DNA from: Ferranicluibacter quercicola
GTDB taxonomy: Bacteria; Pseudomonadota; Alphaproteobacteria; Rhizobiales; Rhizobiaceae
DNA length: 64,000 bases
Reading direction: 5' to 3'
NCBI RefSeq assembly: GCF_021168455.1
Contig: NZ_JAJOZR010000007.1
Span: 1-64,000, forward strand
Under the pieces are notes generated by a model. That model was not told where the DNA came from and did no database searches. It saw only the letters and a list, made by a program, of their open reading frames with translations. The position numbers were made by a program, and so were the translations under genes. Shown one piece after another: positions 41,506 through 50,423 of the stretch. The first letter of the stretch is position 1. Each line of letters begins with the position of its first letter.

Positions 41506-42303
41506 ATGGGTAAGACGGGCACGATTCGTGTCGGCATCGGCGGCTGGACGTTCGATCCCTGGGAAGGAACCTTCTACCCGGAGGGTCTGGCGAAGAAGCG
41601 TCAGCTGGAGTTCGCCAGCAAGGCGCTGAAGGTCATCGAGGTGAACGGCACCTATTACAGCTCCCAGAAGCCCGCGACATTCGCAAAATGGGCGTCGGAG
41701 GTTCCGGACAATTTCGTCTTCACGCTGAAGGCGAGCCGATATGCGACGAACAAAAAGGTGCTGGCGGACGCCGGCGAGTCGATCACGCGCTTCCTGAACC
41801 AGGGTCTGTCGGAACTGGGCGCAAAGCTCGGACCGATCCTCTGGCAGTTCATGCCGACCAAGAAATTCGACGCTGCGGATTTCGAGGCCTTTCTCGGCCT
41901 TCTGCCGGAAACACAGGATGGGCTGGTGCTGCGCCATGCCGTGGAGGTTCGCCACAGTTCCTTTCAGGTTCCGGAGTTCGTCGAGATGGCCCGCCGGCAC
42001 AACGTTGCCGTCGTTTGCGCGGATCACCAGGAATACCCGCTGATCGCCGACGTGACGGCCGACTTCGTCTACACCCGTCTGCAGACCGGCAGCGACGATG
42101 TCGAAACCTGCTATGACGAGAGGCGTCTCACGGACTGGGAAGCGCGTCTGCAGGCCTGGAGTGGTGGAGGTGTGGCAGACGGGCTACCCTTGCTGGCCGA
42201 CCCGCTGCCGAAACAGCCGCGAGAGGTCTTCGCTTTTTTCATTCACGAGGGAAAAGTGAATGCCCCGAACGGCGCGATGGCGCTTCAGAAGCGGTTTGAA
42301 TAG
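41506..42303 (+). CDS. DUF72 domain protein
   Basis: 265 residues from the ATG at 41506, which is better spaced from GAGGGG than the one at 41497. Diagnostic start IRVGIGGWTFDPWEGTFYPE, then VIEVNGTYYSSQKPATFAKW and FVFTLKASRYATNKK, and FAFFIHEGKVNAP near the end. DUF72 is a TIM-barrel family of unknown activity. It follows uvrA by about 40 bases and may be cotranscribed. Confidence 0.85.
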   Translation: MGKTGTIRVGIGGWTFDPWEGTFYPEGLAKKRQLEFASKALKVIEVNGTYYSSQKPATFAKWASEVPDNFVFTLKASRYATNKKVLADAGESITRFLNQGLSELGAKLGPILWQFMPTKKFDAADFEAFLGLLPETQDGLVLRHAVEVRHSSFQVPEFVEMARRHNVAVVCADHQEYPLIADVTADFVYTRLQTGSDDVETCYDERRLTDWEARLQAWSGGGVADGLPLLADPLPKQPREVFAFFIHEGKVNAPNGAMALQKRFE

Positions 42304-42465
42304 CAAAAGAAAACCGGCAAGCACCGCGTCTCCCGGTGAAGCGTCGCATGAGATTTTCTTGATAAGAAGCTGATTTCGAAATATTTTTTGAAGACAGATA
42401 CTGTCTCAATATGAGGATGGTCTCTGTGCCTGGCGCCGGAAAGCGGACGCCGTAACGCGTGTTCG

Positions 42466-43953
42466 TCAAGACGCCTGCGGCAACGGCCGGATGGCACGAA
42501 GCAGATCTTCGGCCGTCATGCCCTCTCCGGCCTCGTGCCCCGCAGCGCCATGACGCCAGACGGCGCTCGCTGCCGCTTCGAAGGGCGGCATGCCCTGCGC
42601 CAGATGGGCGCCGACAATGCCTGCCAGCACATCGCCGGAGCCGGCTGTCGCGAGCCATGGCGGCGCATTGGCGTTGATCGCAACACGCCCATGCGGTTCC
42701 GCGATGACGGTGTCCGGACCCTTGAGGATGAGGACAGCGTTGCTCCGCGCGGCGGCCATGGTCGCGCGGTCGATCTTGGAAAGCGCCGTATCGCCGGCGA
42801 GGTCGGGAAAAAGCCGGGAAAACTCTCCGTCGTGCGGGGTGAGCACAAGGCGAACCGGGCCGCGGAACGCGTCGAACAGCGCCTGCGGATCCTCGCGAAA
42901 GGCGGTGATGCCGTCTGCGTCGAGCACCAGAGGTCGATCGCACAGCGCTGCGACAAAACGACGGACGCGCTCCGGTGCGCCAAAGCCGGGGCCGAGCACG
43001 AAAGCGTTCAGGCGGGTGTCCTCGATGAGGTCGGAGAGCATCGCGTCTGTGTCGACCGGCTTCAGCATGACCGCCGTCAGATGCGCGGCAAGGGTTGGCA
43101 TGGCCTCCGTCGGTGCGACCATGGTGACCAGCCCGGCGCCGGCCGAAAGCCCGGCCGTCGCACTCATCCGGGCGGCGCCGCTGCTCGCCGCCGCCCCGGA
43201 GAACACGACGAGATGGCCGCGGCGATATTTATGAGCGCCAGGGTCGAGCGCCTTCACGGCGTCGCGCCAGAGCGCCGGCGTGTTCTCGACGAGGGGCGCC
43301 CGGTGCGACCGAATTATCCGGGCGGGAATGCCGATGTCGACAACCTCCAGCGCCCCGCACAATGTCCGACCGGGCAGGAGAAGATGTCCGGGCTTGCGTG
43401 CCATGAACGTCACCGTCTGCGCTGCCTGAAAACTATCCCCGAGCACCTGCCCGGACCGGCCATCGACGCCCGACGGCAGGTCGATCGCGATGACGGGCAG
43501 CGCCAGATCCGTTACCGCTCGCATCAGAGTCGCGAGCGCGCCCGAGACCGCGCGGGAAAGCCCGGCGCCGAACAGCCCGTCGATGACGACATCCCCGATC
43601 GCGGGGACATAGGCGCCGAGCGGCTGGCTGCGAAGCGGGACGGTGGCGAATGCGCGGGCAGCGTCTCCCGCAAGGCGTGCGCGATCGCCCATCAGGTAGA
43701 CTGCAACGTCGGCACCGCTCCCGGTGAGGGCTTCGGCGGCGATCATCGCATCGCCGCCATTGTTGCCGACGCCGCAGAGGCAGACGAAGCGGGTCGCCGC
43801 GGGATAATGGCGCAGGGCCGACGCCGCGACGGCATAGCCGGCGGCTCGCATCAGCCCGAAGGACGAGAGGCCCGACGTGGCGGCGTCGCGATCCACCGCC
43901 GTCATGTCGGACGGCGTGAGAATCCACGATGCGATATCCGTCTCGACGCCCAT
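42466..43953 (-). CDS. nnr: Bifunctional NAD(P)HX epimerase / ADP-dependent dehydratase
   Basis: 495 residues. N-terminal epimerase (YjeF_N, about 1-215) has LCGVGNNGGDAMIAAEALTG and IDLPSGVDGRSG. The C-terminal dehydratase (about 235-495, carbohydrate-kinase-like) has KYRRGHLVVFSGAAASSGAA, LGPGFG, LTPHDGEFSRLFPD and WLATAGSGDVLAGIVGAHLA. It repairs hydrated NADH and NADPH. Divergent from glnB; the two-domain fusion is normal. Confidence 0.95.
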   Translation of the reverse strand: MGVETDIASWILTPSDMTAVDRDAATSGLSSFGLMRAAGYAVAASALRHYPAATRFVCLCGVGNNGGDAMIAAEALTGSGADVAVYLMGDRARLAGDAARAFATVPLRSQPLGAYVPAIGDVVIDGLFGAGLSRAVSGALATLMRAVTDLALPVIAIDLPSGVDGRSGQVLGDSFQAAQTVTFMARKPGHLLLPGRTLCGALEVVDIGIPARIIRSHRAPLVENTPALWRDAVKALDPGAHKYRRGHLVVFSGAAASSGAARMSATAGLSAGAGLVTMVAPTEAMPTLAAHLTAVMLKPVDTDAMLSDLIEDTRLNAFVLGPGFGAPERVRRFVAALCDRPLVLDADGITAFREDPQALFDAFRGPVRLVLTPHDGEFSRLFPDLAGDTALSKIDRATMAAARSNAVLILKGPDTVIAEPHGRVAINANAPPWLATAGSGDVLAGIVGAHLAQGMPPFEAAASAVWRHGAAGHEAGEGMTAEDLLRAIRPLPQAS

Positions 43954-44243
43954 CGTGCCACTCCCTCGGAAAACGTGATGCTCGTCTTACAGTGTAGGCG
44001 CGCAGGTCAGAAATCAAGCATCTCACAGGAATGCGTGTTGACCAATAACTGAGCATCTGCATATATTTGGCGCTCAAATATCATGCTGAAACGGACCGAA
44101 TTCCTTCCGCAGTGCATCAAATTGCCGTAAACCGCTCTCAGTTCACAAGAAATAGGCATTCTCCTGCAATGATGGATCGGTTTGATGGCAACAGCTTCCG
44201 ATCCGCGCATCTCCAAGGGAAATGCGTTGAGATTTTGAAGACA
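43954..44243. other. Upstream region of nnr and glnB
   Basis: About 290 bases of AT-richer DNA before the sigma-54-type promoter. It should include NtrC enhancer sites; stretches around TGCATCAAATTGCC (44111-44124) are suggestive but do not clearly match the consensus. No gene is supported. Confidence 0.35.
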
Positions 44244-44259
44244 TGGCATGCTAAATGCA
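44244..44259 (+). promoter_or_regulatory. Sigma-54-type promoter of glnB-glnA
   Basis: TGGCATGCTAAATGCA has the invariant GG (44245-44246) and GC (44257-44258) spaced 12 bases apart and agrees with TGGCAC-N5-TTGCA at most other positions. It lies about 75 bases before glnB. glnBA in rhizobia is known to have an NtrC-dependent sigma-54 promoter. Confidence 0.65.
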
Positions 44260-44319
44260 TATGGTGGGGCGAGCGGGGATTCCCCTGTTCCAACGGGAGA
44301 AGCGGAGAGACATTTTCTC

Positions 44320-44658
44320 ATGAAAAAGGTCGAAGCGATCATCAAGCCATTCAAGCTGGATGAAGTGAAGGAGGCCCTTCAGGAAGTCGGGCTCCAGGGC
44401 ATTACGGTAACGGAAGCCAAGGGTTTCGGACGGCAGAAGGGTCATACCGAACTGTACCGCGGCGCGGAATACGTCGTGGACTTTTTGCCGAAGGTGAAGG
44501 TCGAGGTGGTTCTCGCGGACGAGAATGCCGATGCGGTCATCGAGGCGATACGCAATGCCGCCCAGACCGGGCGGATCGGCGACGGCAAGATCTTCGTGTC
44601 GAATGTGGAAGAGGTCATCCGAATCCGCACGGGCGAAACCGGCGTCGACGCTATCTGA
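44320..44658 (+). CDS. glnB: Nitrogen regulatory protein P-II
   Basis: 112 residues, the standard length. It begins MKKVEAIIKPFKLDEVKEAL; the T-loop has GHTELYRGAEYVVDF with the uridylylation site Tyr51. The end reads FVSNVEEVIRIRTGETGVDA. It senses 2-oxoglutarate, ATP and glutamine status and controls glutamine synthetase adenylylation and NtrB. It precedes glnA by 58 bases; downstream genetic context favours GlnB over GlnK. Confidence 0.95.
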   Translation: MKKVEAIIKPFKLDEVKEALQEVGLQGITVTEAKGFGRQKGHTELYRGAEYVVDFLPKVKVEVVLADENADAVIEAIRNAAQTGRIGDGKIFVSNVEEVIRIRTGETGVDAI

Positions 44659-44664
44659 TTTCAT

Positions 44665-44686
44665 GCCGCCGCATTCGCGCGGCGGC
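44665..44686 (+). other. Intercistronic hairpin between glnB and glnA
   Basis: GCCGCCGC (44665-44672) and GCGGCGGC (44679-44686) form a strong stem with a six-base loop. No T-tract follows, so it is probably an attenuating or RNA-stabilising element rather than a full terminator. Confidence 0.5.
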
Positions 44687-44716
44687 TTATAACCGTCAGG
44701 GAAGGACATCTCCGAT

Positions 44717-46126
44717 ATGACGACTGCGAGCGACATCCTCAAGCAGATCAAGGAAAACGACGTCAAGTTCGTCGATCTCAGATTCACCGATCCCAAGGGC
44801 AAGCTTCAGCACGTGACCATGGATGTGTCCTGCGTCGATGAAGACATGTTCGTCGATGGCGTGATGTTCGATGGCTCCTCCATCGGTGGCTGGAAGGCGA
44901 TCAACGAGTCCGACATGGTGCTGATGCCCGATGCGGCCACGGTGCATATGGACCCGTTCTTCGCCCAGTCGACCATGGTCGTCGTCTGCGACATTCTCGA
45001 TCCGATCTCCGGCGAGGCCTACAATCGCGATCCGCGTGGCACCGCGAAGAAGGCGGAAGCCTACCTGAAGTCTTCCGGCATCGGCGACACCGTCTTCGTC
45101 GGCCCCGAGCCGGAATTCTTCATCTTCGACGACGTGCGCTACAAGGCCGATCCGTACAACACCGGCTTCAAGCTCGATTCGTCGGAACTGCCGTCGAATG
45201 ACGACACGGCCTACGACACCGGCAACCTCGGCCACCGTCCGCGCGTCAAGGGCGGCTATTTCCCCGTGCCGCCGATCGACAGCTGCCAGGACATGCGGTC
45301 CGAAATGCTTACCGTGCTCTCCGAGATGGGCGTCACGGTGGAAAAGCAGCACCACGAGGTGGCGGCCGCCCAGCACGAGCTCGGCGTCAAGTTCGACACG
45401 CTGGTGCGCAGCGCCGACCAGATCCAGATCTACAAGTACGTCGTGCACCAGGTGGCCAACGCCTATGGCAAGACGGCGACATTCATGCCGAAGCCGATCT
45501 TCGGCGACAACGGCTCGGGCATGCACGTGCACCAGTCCATCTGGAAGGACGGCAAGCCGACCTTCGCCGGCGACGAATATGCCGGTCTTTCGGAAAACTG
45601 CCTGTTCTACATCGGCGGCATCATTCGCCACGCCAAGGCGATCAATGCCTTCACCAACCCGACGACCAACTCCTACAAGCGTCTGGTTCCCGGCTACGAG
45701 GCGCCGGTTCTGCTGGCCTACTCCGCGCGCAACCGCTCGGCCTCCTGCCGCATTCCGTTCGGTTCGGGCGCCAAGTCCAAGCGCGTGGAAGTCCGCTTCC
45801 CCGATCCGCTGGCAAACCCCTATCTGGCCTTCGCGTCCATGCTGATGGCCGGTCTCGACGGGATCCGCAACAAGATCCATCCCGGCAAGGCGATGGACAA
45901 GGATCTCTACGACCTGCCCGCCAAGGAGCTGAAGAAGATCCCGACGGTCTGCGGCTCGCTGCGCGAAGCCCTCGAAAATCTCGATCGTGACCGCAAGTTC
46001 CTCACTGCCGGTGGCGTGTTCGACGACGATCAGATCGATGCCTATATCGAGCTGAAGATGGCCGAGGTCATGCGCTACGATATGACGCCGCATCCGGTCG
46101 AGTTCGATATGTACTACTCGGCCTGA
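44717..46126 (+). CDS. glnA: Glutamine synthetase type I
   Basis: 469 residues. MFDGSSIGGWKAINESDM and the catalytic DGSS lie in the N-terminal region, GPEPEFFIFDDVRY near 130, NGSGMHVHQSIWKDGKP near 265 and RNRSASCRIPFGSGAKSKRV near 340. Tyr398 in KDLYDLP is the adenylylation site. It makes glutamine from glutamate and ammonium using ATP. Operon with glnB; a perfect terminator follows. Confidence 0.97.
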   Translation: MTTASDILKQIKENDVKFVDLRFTDPKGKLQHVTMDVSCVDEDMFVDGVMFDGSSIGGWKAINESDMVLMPDAATVHMDPFFAQSTMVVVCDILDPISGEAYNRDPRGTAKKAEAYLKSSGIGDTVFVGPEPEFFIFDDVRYKADPYNTGFKLDSSELPSNDDTAYDTGNLGHRPRVKGGYFPVPPIDSCQDMRSEMLTVLSEMGVTVEKQHHEVAAAQHELGVKFDTLVRSADQIQIYKYVVHQVANAYGKTATFMPKPIFGDNGSGMHVHQSIWKDGKPTFAGDEYAGLSENCLFYIGGIIRHAKAINAFTNPTTNSYKRLVPGYEAPVLLAYSARNRSASCRIPFGSGAKSKRVEVRFPDPLANPYLAFASMLMAGLDGIRNKIHPGKAMDKDLYDLPAKELKKIPTVCGSLREALENLDRDRKFLTAGGVFDDDQIDAYIELKMAEVMRYDMTPHPVEFDMYYSA

Positions 46127-46147
46127 TCTGCCGCGATGAAACGAAAA

Positions 46148-46175
46148 GGCCGGCGCCACCAGCGCCGGCCTTTTT
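46148..46175 (+). terminator. Rho-independent terminator of glnA
   Basis: GGCCGGCGC (46148-46156) and GCGCCGGCC (46162-46170) form a nine-pair stem with a five-base loop followed by TTTTT. Confidence 0.9.
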
Positions 46176-46318
46176 CATGGCTTGAGGACCAGTTTTCCGG
46201 AGAGCCTTGCCTGCCGAGAAGGCAATGTGCTTTTCGGGGCATAACCGCCGCGCGTTCCCCGTTCGTCCCTTGATCTCGCGTCGTTTCCTCCCACATATTG
46301 AAGGAAAGGAATACGATC

Positions 46319-46651
46319 ATGATGAAACAGAGAGATGCAAAGTTCCAGATTGGACAAGTGGTTCGCCACCGGCTCTTCCCGTTCCGCGGCGTGATCTTCG
46401 ATGTCGATGCGGAGTACGCGAATACGGAGGAATGGTGGAACGCCATTCCGGCCGAAGTCCGGCCCGATCGCGATCAGCCCTTCTACCATCTTCTGGCAGA
46501 AAACGACGAGAGCGAGTATGTCGCCTACGTCTCCGAGCAGAACCTGATGTCCGACGAGACGGGAACGCCCGTCCGCCACTCCCAGGTCGAGACCTTCTTC
46601 GACCCGGAGACAATCGGCCAGTACAAGCCGAAGGCGGTCGTCACGCACTGA
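46319..46651 (+). CDS. hspQ: Heat shock protein HspQ / hemimethylated DNA-binding (YccV-like)
   Basis: 110 residues from the first of two adjacent ATGs at 46319, with AAGGA upstream. KFQIGQVVRHRLFPFRGVIF, then VRPDRDQPFYHLLAENDESE and YVAYVSEQNLMSDETGTPV are the standard YccV/HspQ blocks. It acts in protein quality control as a Lon specificity factor in enterics. Single gene with terminators on both sides. Confidence 0.9.
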   Translation: MMKQRDAKFQIGQVVRHRLFPFRGVIFDVDAEYANTEEWWNAIPAEVRPDRDQPFYHLLAENDESEYVAYVSEQNLMSDETGTPVRHSQVETFFDPETIGQYKPKAVVTH

Positions 46652-46689
46652 CCGGCTGGCCGGATCGGCAAAAGCCTTAGACGAACGAA

Positions 46690-46715
46690 GCCCGGATCTC
46701 GCGATCCGGGCTTTT
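46690..46715. terminator. Bidirectional terminator between hspQ and the IalB-family gene
   Basis: GCCCGGATC and GATCCGGGC form a nine-pair stem with a TCGC loop, with TTTT on the plus strand. It serves convergent genes ending at 46651 and 46736. Confidence 0.8.
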
Positions 46716-46735
46716 GCATGGAGCGATGGCCTGGG

Positions 46736-47365
46736 TCAGTTCTGCTTGGCAGCCTTCTGGGCTTCTTCCAGCTTCTTGCGGGCGTCTTCCGCCTTCTTCT
46801 GCATTTCTTCCTGCAGCAGGCGCTGGCGCTCCTGAAGCTTCGACTGCTCGATCGGCTCGCCATCGAACACGCCGGTGAAGCCTTCGAGCGACATCTTGAT
46901 GGGGTTCGGTGCGCGCTGGAAGTTGATCGAGGTGAAGACCACCTCGCTGCCCTTCTTCAGGCTGGCAATCACGGCGTCGGTCAGAGGCGCTTCGGCTACG
47001 CACTTGTCGGGCATGCAGATGGCGTAGTCGAGCTTGATCGGCTTGCCGCCGTCGATCTGGACCTGGACGCCGGGCGGCAGCAGGCGCGCGGAGGGAACGG
47101 AGACCTGAAGGATCTTCCGGTTGACCTTGCCCTGCACGCTGATCAGGCCGGCTGCGGTGATGAGCTGGCCGTTATTGGCGGAGAGCAGGTTCTGCACGAT
47201 GCAGACGTCGTTGTCTTCCTGCTTGGTGCAGACTTTGAACCAGCCCTGCGGCGGGCGCTGGGATGCCTGCTGCGCGAAAGAGGCCGACGGCATTGCAGCG
47301 ACCGCGACGGCGCCGGCGAAAGCCGAAAGGGCGACTTTCTTGGTAAGGGTGGGCTTGAAGGTCAT
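46736..47365 (-). CDS. Invasion-associated locus B family protein
   Basis: 209 residues from the ATG at 47365 (MTFKPTLTKKVALSAFAG), with GGAGA upstream. Signal peptide cleaved near SFA/QQA (about 31). The IalB domain has GWFKVCTKQEDNDVCIVQNL, LPPGVQVQIDGGKPIKLDYA and ICMPDKCVAEAPLTDAVIAS, with four conserved Cys. The C-terminus is a charged coiled coil (EEMQKKAEDARKKLEEAQKA). Periplasmic protein of unknown biochemical role; named from Bartonella. Confidence 0.9.
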   Translation of the reverse strand: MTFKPTLTKKVALSAFAGAVAVAAMPSASFAQQASQRPPQGWFKVCTKQEDNDVCIVQNLLSANNGQLITAAGLISVQGKVNRKILQVSVPSARLLPPGVQVQIDGGKPIKLDYAICMPDKCVAEAPLTDAVIASLKKGSEVVFTSINFQRAPNPIKMSLEGFTGVFDGEPIEQSKLQERQRLLQEEMQKKAEDARKKLEEAQKAAKQN

Positions 47366-47859
47366 AACGATATCCGTCTCCTGAATTCCATCGTTTCTGC
47401 GGCTTGGGTGCAGCGCTCCTTGAGAGAGACGTGCAACATCACGTTCACTGCAGGATCGGTTGCGATCGTTCTGCGCGGGATCACGATCGATCCCGAGAAC
47501 CACGCAAGCGAGCCCGCTCATCCCAATGTCGCTTGCTCATCCAGTGTCGGCTCGCTCGACCGTGGTCTGCTTGCTTGACGGGACGAGTGCTCGGCCGCCC
47601 GCTCCTCTGTTGGTCAATTGAGGCATTTACATGACCCGTCAAGTGGCGGTTCCCTCTCCTACAGCGTCACGCCCGCCTAATCCAGCCATGCCTGCGGAAA
47701 ATAGCGGCTCGCGGCGCGAGATTTCGCAGAGAGGTCCACGCATGTCGGCCATTTCTAGGTCGGTCAGGTTCAAAAACCGGCTCGGCATGATAGGCTTGGC
47801 AGGAATCGTTTCTGGATCCGCTCGAACTCTTGCCGGGCCCGTCCGCATCGGAGAACCGC
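47366..47859. other. Intergenic region between divergent IalB-family and solute-binding genes
   Basis: About 490 bases. Frames exist on both strands but lack ribosome binding sites and protein-like text. It contains short imperfect repeats of GCTTGCTCATCC / CAAGCGAGCCCGCTCATCC around 47508-47545. Promoters of both flanking genes should be here. Confidence 0.35.
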
Positions 47860-49737
47860 GTGCGCGCATTGTTTCTGGGCCTCGCCCTCTTCACGTCCCT
47901 GTCGGCCGCGAGCGTCGCTGTCGCTGAGCCCGTTCACGGCATTGCCATGCACGGGTCGCCGGCCCTGCCCGCCGACTTCAAGAATTTTCCCTATGTCGAT
48001 CCGCAGGTGAAGAAGGGCGGACACATTTCCTATGGCGTCGTCGGCTCGTTCGACAACCTCAATCCCTTCATCCTGAAAAGCATGCGCACGACGGCCCGCG
48101 GCATGCTCGATCCGGAGTACGGCAACCTGATCTATGATTCGCTCATGACGCGCTCGCGCGACGAGGCGTTCTCGCTATACGGGCTGCTGGCCGAAACGGT
48201 GGAATGGGATGAGGACCGGACCTTCATCCAGTTCAATCTCAATCCGAAGGCCCACTGGTCCGATGGCCAGCCGGTCACGCCGGACGATGTCATCTTCACG
48301 TTCGAGATCTTCCGGGACAAGGGCCGCGTCCCCTTCGCGTCGCGGCTCGACAAGGTCGCCAAGATGGAAAAGGTCGGCGACCGCAGCGTTCGCTTCACCT
48401 TCAACGAGAAGAGCGACCGCGAATTTCCGCTTCTCATCGCCATGACGCCGATCCTGCCGAAGCACGCGACGCCGGTCGAGACCTTCGATCAGACGACCTT
48501 GACGTTCCCGATCGGGTCCGGCCCCTACAAGGTGGCGTCCGTCACGCCCGGCGAGCGGATCGTCTACGCCCGCGATCCGAACTATTGGGCAAAGGACCTG
48601 CCGTCCAAGATCGGGCAGGACAATTACGATCGCGTGTCCGTCGAGTATTTTCTCCAGGACAATTCGCTGTTCGAGGCCTTCAAGAAGGGCGAGATCGACA
48701 TCTACCCGGAAGGCAGCCCCAATCGCTGGGCGCGCAGCTACAATTTCCCCGCGGTGCAGTCCGGCGAAGTCATCAAGGATACGTTCTCGCCGAAGACGCC
48801 CTCGGGCATGCTCGGATTCGTCTTCAACACCCGCCGGGCCATGTTCGACAACCCGAAACTCCGGCAGGGTCTCGCCCTCGTCTTCGATTTCGAGTGGGTC
48901 AACAAGAACCTCTATGACGGCGCCTACACGCGCACGCAGAGCTACTGGCAGAACTCCGGCCTCTCCTATCTCGGCCAGCCGGCCGACGACCGGGAACTGA
49001 GCCTGCTCGGCGATATCCGCAACCGGATCCTCCCCGGCGTGCTCGATGGCACCTACCGCCTGCCCGTCACCGACGCCTCCGGGCGGGATCGCAACGTGCT
49101 GCGCGAGGCGGTCACCTTGTTGCGCGAAGCCGGCTATACGATCCGTGACGGCCAGATGAAGAACGCCGACGGGCAGCAGCTCGCCTTCGAGATCATGACC
49201 CAGAACGAGGGTCAGGAAAAGATGGCGCTGGCCTATCAGCGCTTCCTGGCGGCGCTCGGCATTCGCGCAGGCGTCCGTACGGTCGATGATTCGCAGTACC
49301 AGCAGCGCAGCCAGTCGTTCGACTACGACATCATCATCAAGTCCTTCCCTTCCTCGCTCTCGCCGGGCATCGAGCAGCTCGGACGCTGGTCGTCGCAATC
49401 GCGCGACCGACAGGGCAGCGACAATTTCGCGGGCGTCGCCGACAAGGATATCGATACGCTGATCAACAACATCCTGCAGGCGCGGTCGCAGGAGGATTTC
49501 ACCGCCGCCGTCCGCGCCCATGACAGGATGCTCGTCTCCAACTTCTACGCGGTGCCGCTCTATCACGTGGCGTCGCAATGGGTCGGCCGACACAAGCGCA
49601 TCGGTCGGCCGAACACCGTTCCGCTCTACGGCTACAGCCTGCCCACCTGGTGGGATGTCGATGCGCAGACAGGCGCGTCACCGGCGCCGCCGCAGCCGGC
49701 TGGGCAGCCCGGCCAGCAGAGCCAGCAAGGGAAGTAA
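47860..49737 (+). CDS. ABC transporter substrate-binding protein, peptide/microcin C type (YejA-like)
   Basis: 625 residues from a GTG at 47860, chosen for GGAG six bases upstream and because it gives a clean signal peptide (RALFLGLALFTSLSAASVAV, cleavage near AVA/EP). The mature protein is an SBP family 5: HGIAMHGSPALPADFKNFPY, VKKGGHISYGVVGSFDNLNP, KAHWSDGQPVTPDDVIFTFE and IGSGPYKV. The C-terminus ends in a Pro/Gln-rich tail. It binds oligopeptides; no permease genes are adjacent here. Confidence 0.85.
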   Translation: MRALFLGLALFTSLSAASVAVAEPVHGIAMHGSPALPADFKNFPYVDPQVKKGGHISYGVVGSFDNLNPFILKSMRTTARGMLDPEYGNLIYDSLMTRSRDEAFSLYGLLAETVEWDEDRTFIQFNLNPKAHWSDGQPVTPDDVIFTFEIFRDKGRVPFASRLDKVAKMEKVGDRSVRFTFNEKSDREFPLLIAMTPILPKHATPVETFDQTTLTFPIGSGPYKVASVTPGERIVYARDPNYWAKDLPSKIGQDNYDRVSVEYFLQDNSLFEAFKKGEIDIYPEGSPNRWARSYNFPAVQSGEVIKDTFSPKTPSGMLGFVFNTRRAMFDNPKLRQGLALVFDFEWVNKNLYDGAYTRTQSYWQNSGLSYLGQPADDRELSLLGDIRNRILPGVLDGTYRLPVTDASGRDRNVLREAVTLLREAGYTIRDGQMKNADGQQLAFEIMTQNEGQEKMALAYQRFLAALGIRAGVRTVDDSQYQQRSQSFDYDIIIKSFPSSLSPGIEQLGRWSSQSRDRQGSDNFAGVADKDIDTLINNILQARSQEDFTAAVRAHDRMLVSNFYAVPLYHVASQWVGRHKRIGRPNTVPLYGYSLPTWWDVDAQTGASPAPPQPAGQPGQQSQQGK

Positions 49738-49742
49738 CAAGC

Positions 49743-50408
49743 ATGGAACACGTCACCATCGATGTCGTCTCGGATGTCGTCTGCCCCTGGTGCTATCTCG
49801 GCAAGGCGCGGCTGGACAAGGCCATCGCCGAGCTGGCGAACGAGGTCCTCGTCACCGTCAGCTGGCGCCCCTACCAGCTCAACCCGGATCTGCCGCCGGA
49901 AGGCGTGGATCACAAGGCGCACCTTGCGGCAAAACTCGGCGGAGACGCCGCCGTCGCCCGGGCACATGAGACCCTGACGGCGCTCGGACATGCAGACGGC
50001 GTGGCCTTCGACTTCGACGCCGTGAAGATCTCGCCGAACACGCTCGACGCGCACAGGCTGATCCGCTGGGCCCAGGCGGAAGGCGCCGACACGCAGGCCA
50101 GCGTCGTCTCCGGTCTGTTCCGCGCCAATTTCGAGGAGGGCCGCAATGTCGGCGACCGCGAAACGCTGATCGACATCGCCGAAGCCGGTGGCCTCGACCG
50201 CGCCGTCGTCAGCGCGCTGCTCGCCTCCGACGCCGACACGGCCGACGTCAAGACCGAGATCGACATGGCCCGCGACATGGGCGTGACGGGCGTTCCCTGC
50301 TTCATCATCGAGAGCAAATACGCCGTGATGGGCGCCCAGTCGGTCGAAGTGCTCACCGGCGCTTTGCGCGACATCGCCCAGATGAAGAATCAGGCAAACA
50401 TCAACTGA
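49743..50408 (+). CDS. DsbA-family oxidoreductase (FrnE-like)
   Basis: 221 residues. CPWC at Cys14-Cys17 within DVVSDVVCPWCYLGKARLDK, and the cis-Pro loop MGVTGVPCFIIESK. No signal peptide, so cytoplasmic. It has the FrnE layout (thioredoxin fold with helical insertion, ISPNTLDAHRLIRWAQ). Starts six bases after the solute-binding gene and is probably cotranscribed. Exact thiol substrates unknown. Confidence 0.85.
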   Translation: MEHVTIDVVSDVVCPWCYLGKARLDKAIAELANEVLVTVSWRPYQLNPDLPPEGVDHKAHLAAKLGGDAAVARAHETLTALGHADGVAFDFDAVKISPNTLDAHRLIRWAQAEGADTQASVVSGLFRANFEEGRNVGDRETLIDIAEAGGLDRAVVSALLASDADTADVKTEIDMARDMGVTGVPCFIIESKYAVMGAQSVEVLTGALRDIAQMKNQANIN

Positions 50409-50423
50409 TATGGAGTGCCGGCC

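Noticed and set aside
38530..42027. Long minus-strand frames opposite uvrA and the DUF72 gene (up to 449 codons)
   Set aside because: Anti-frames of genes with full family signatures; products are compositionally biased.
44696..46159. 487-codon minus-strand frame opposite glnA
   Set aside because: Mirror of the highly conserved glnA coding sequence, rich in His, Val and Asp, no ribosome binding site.
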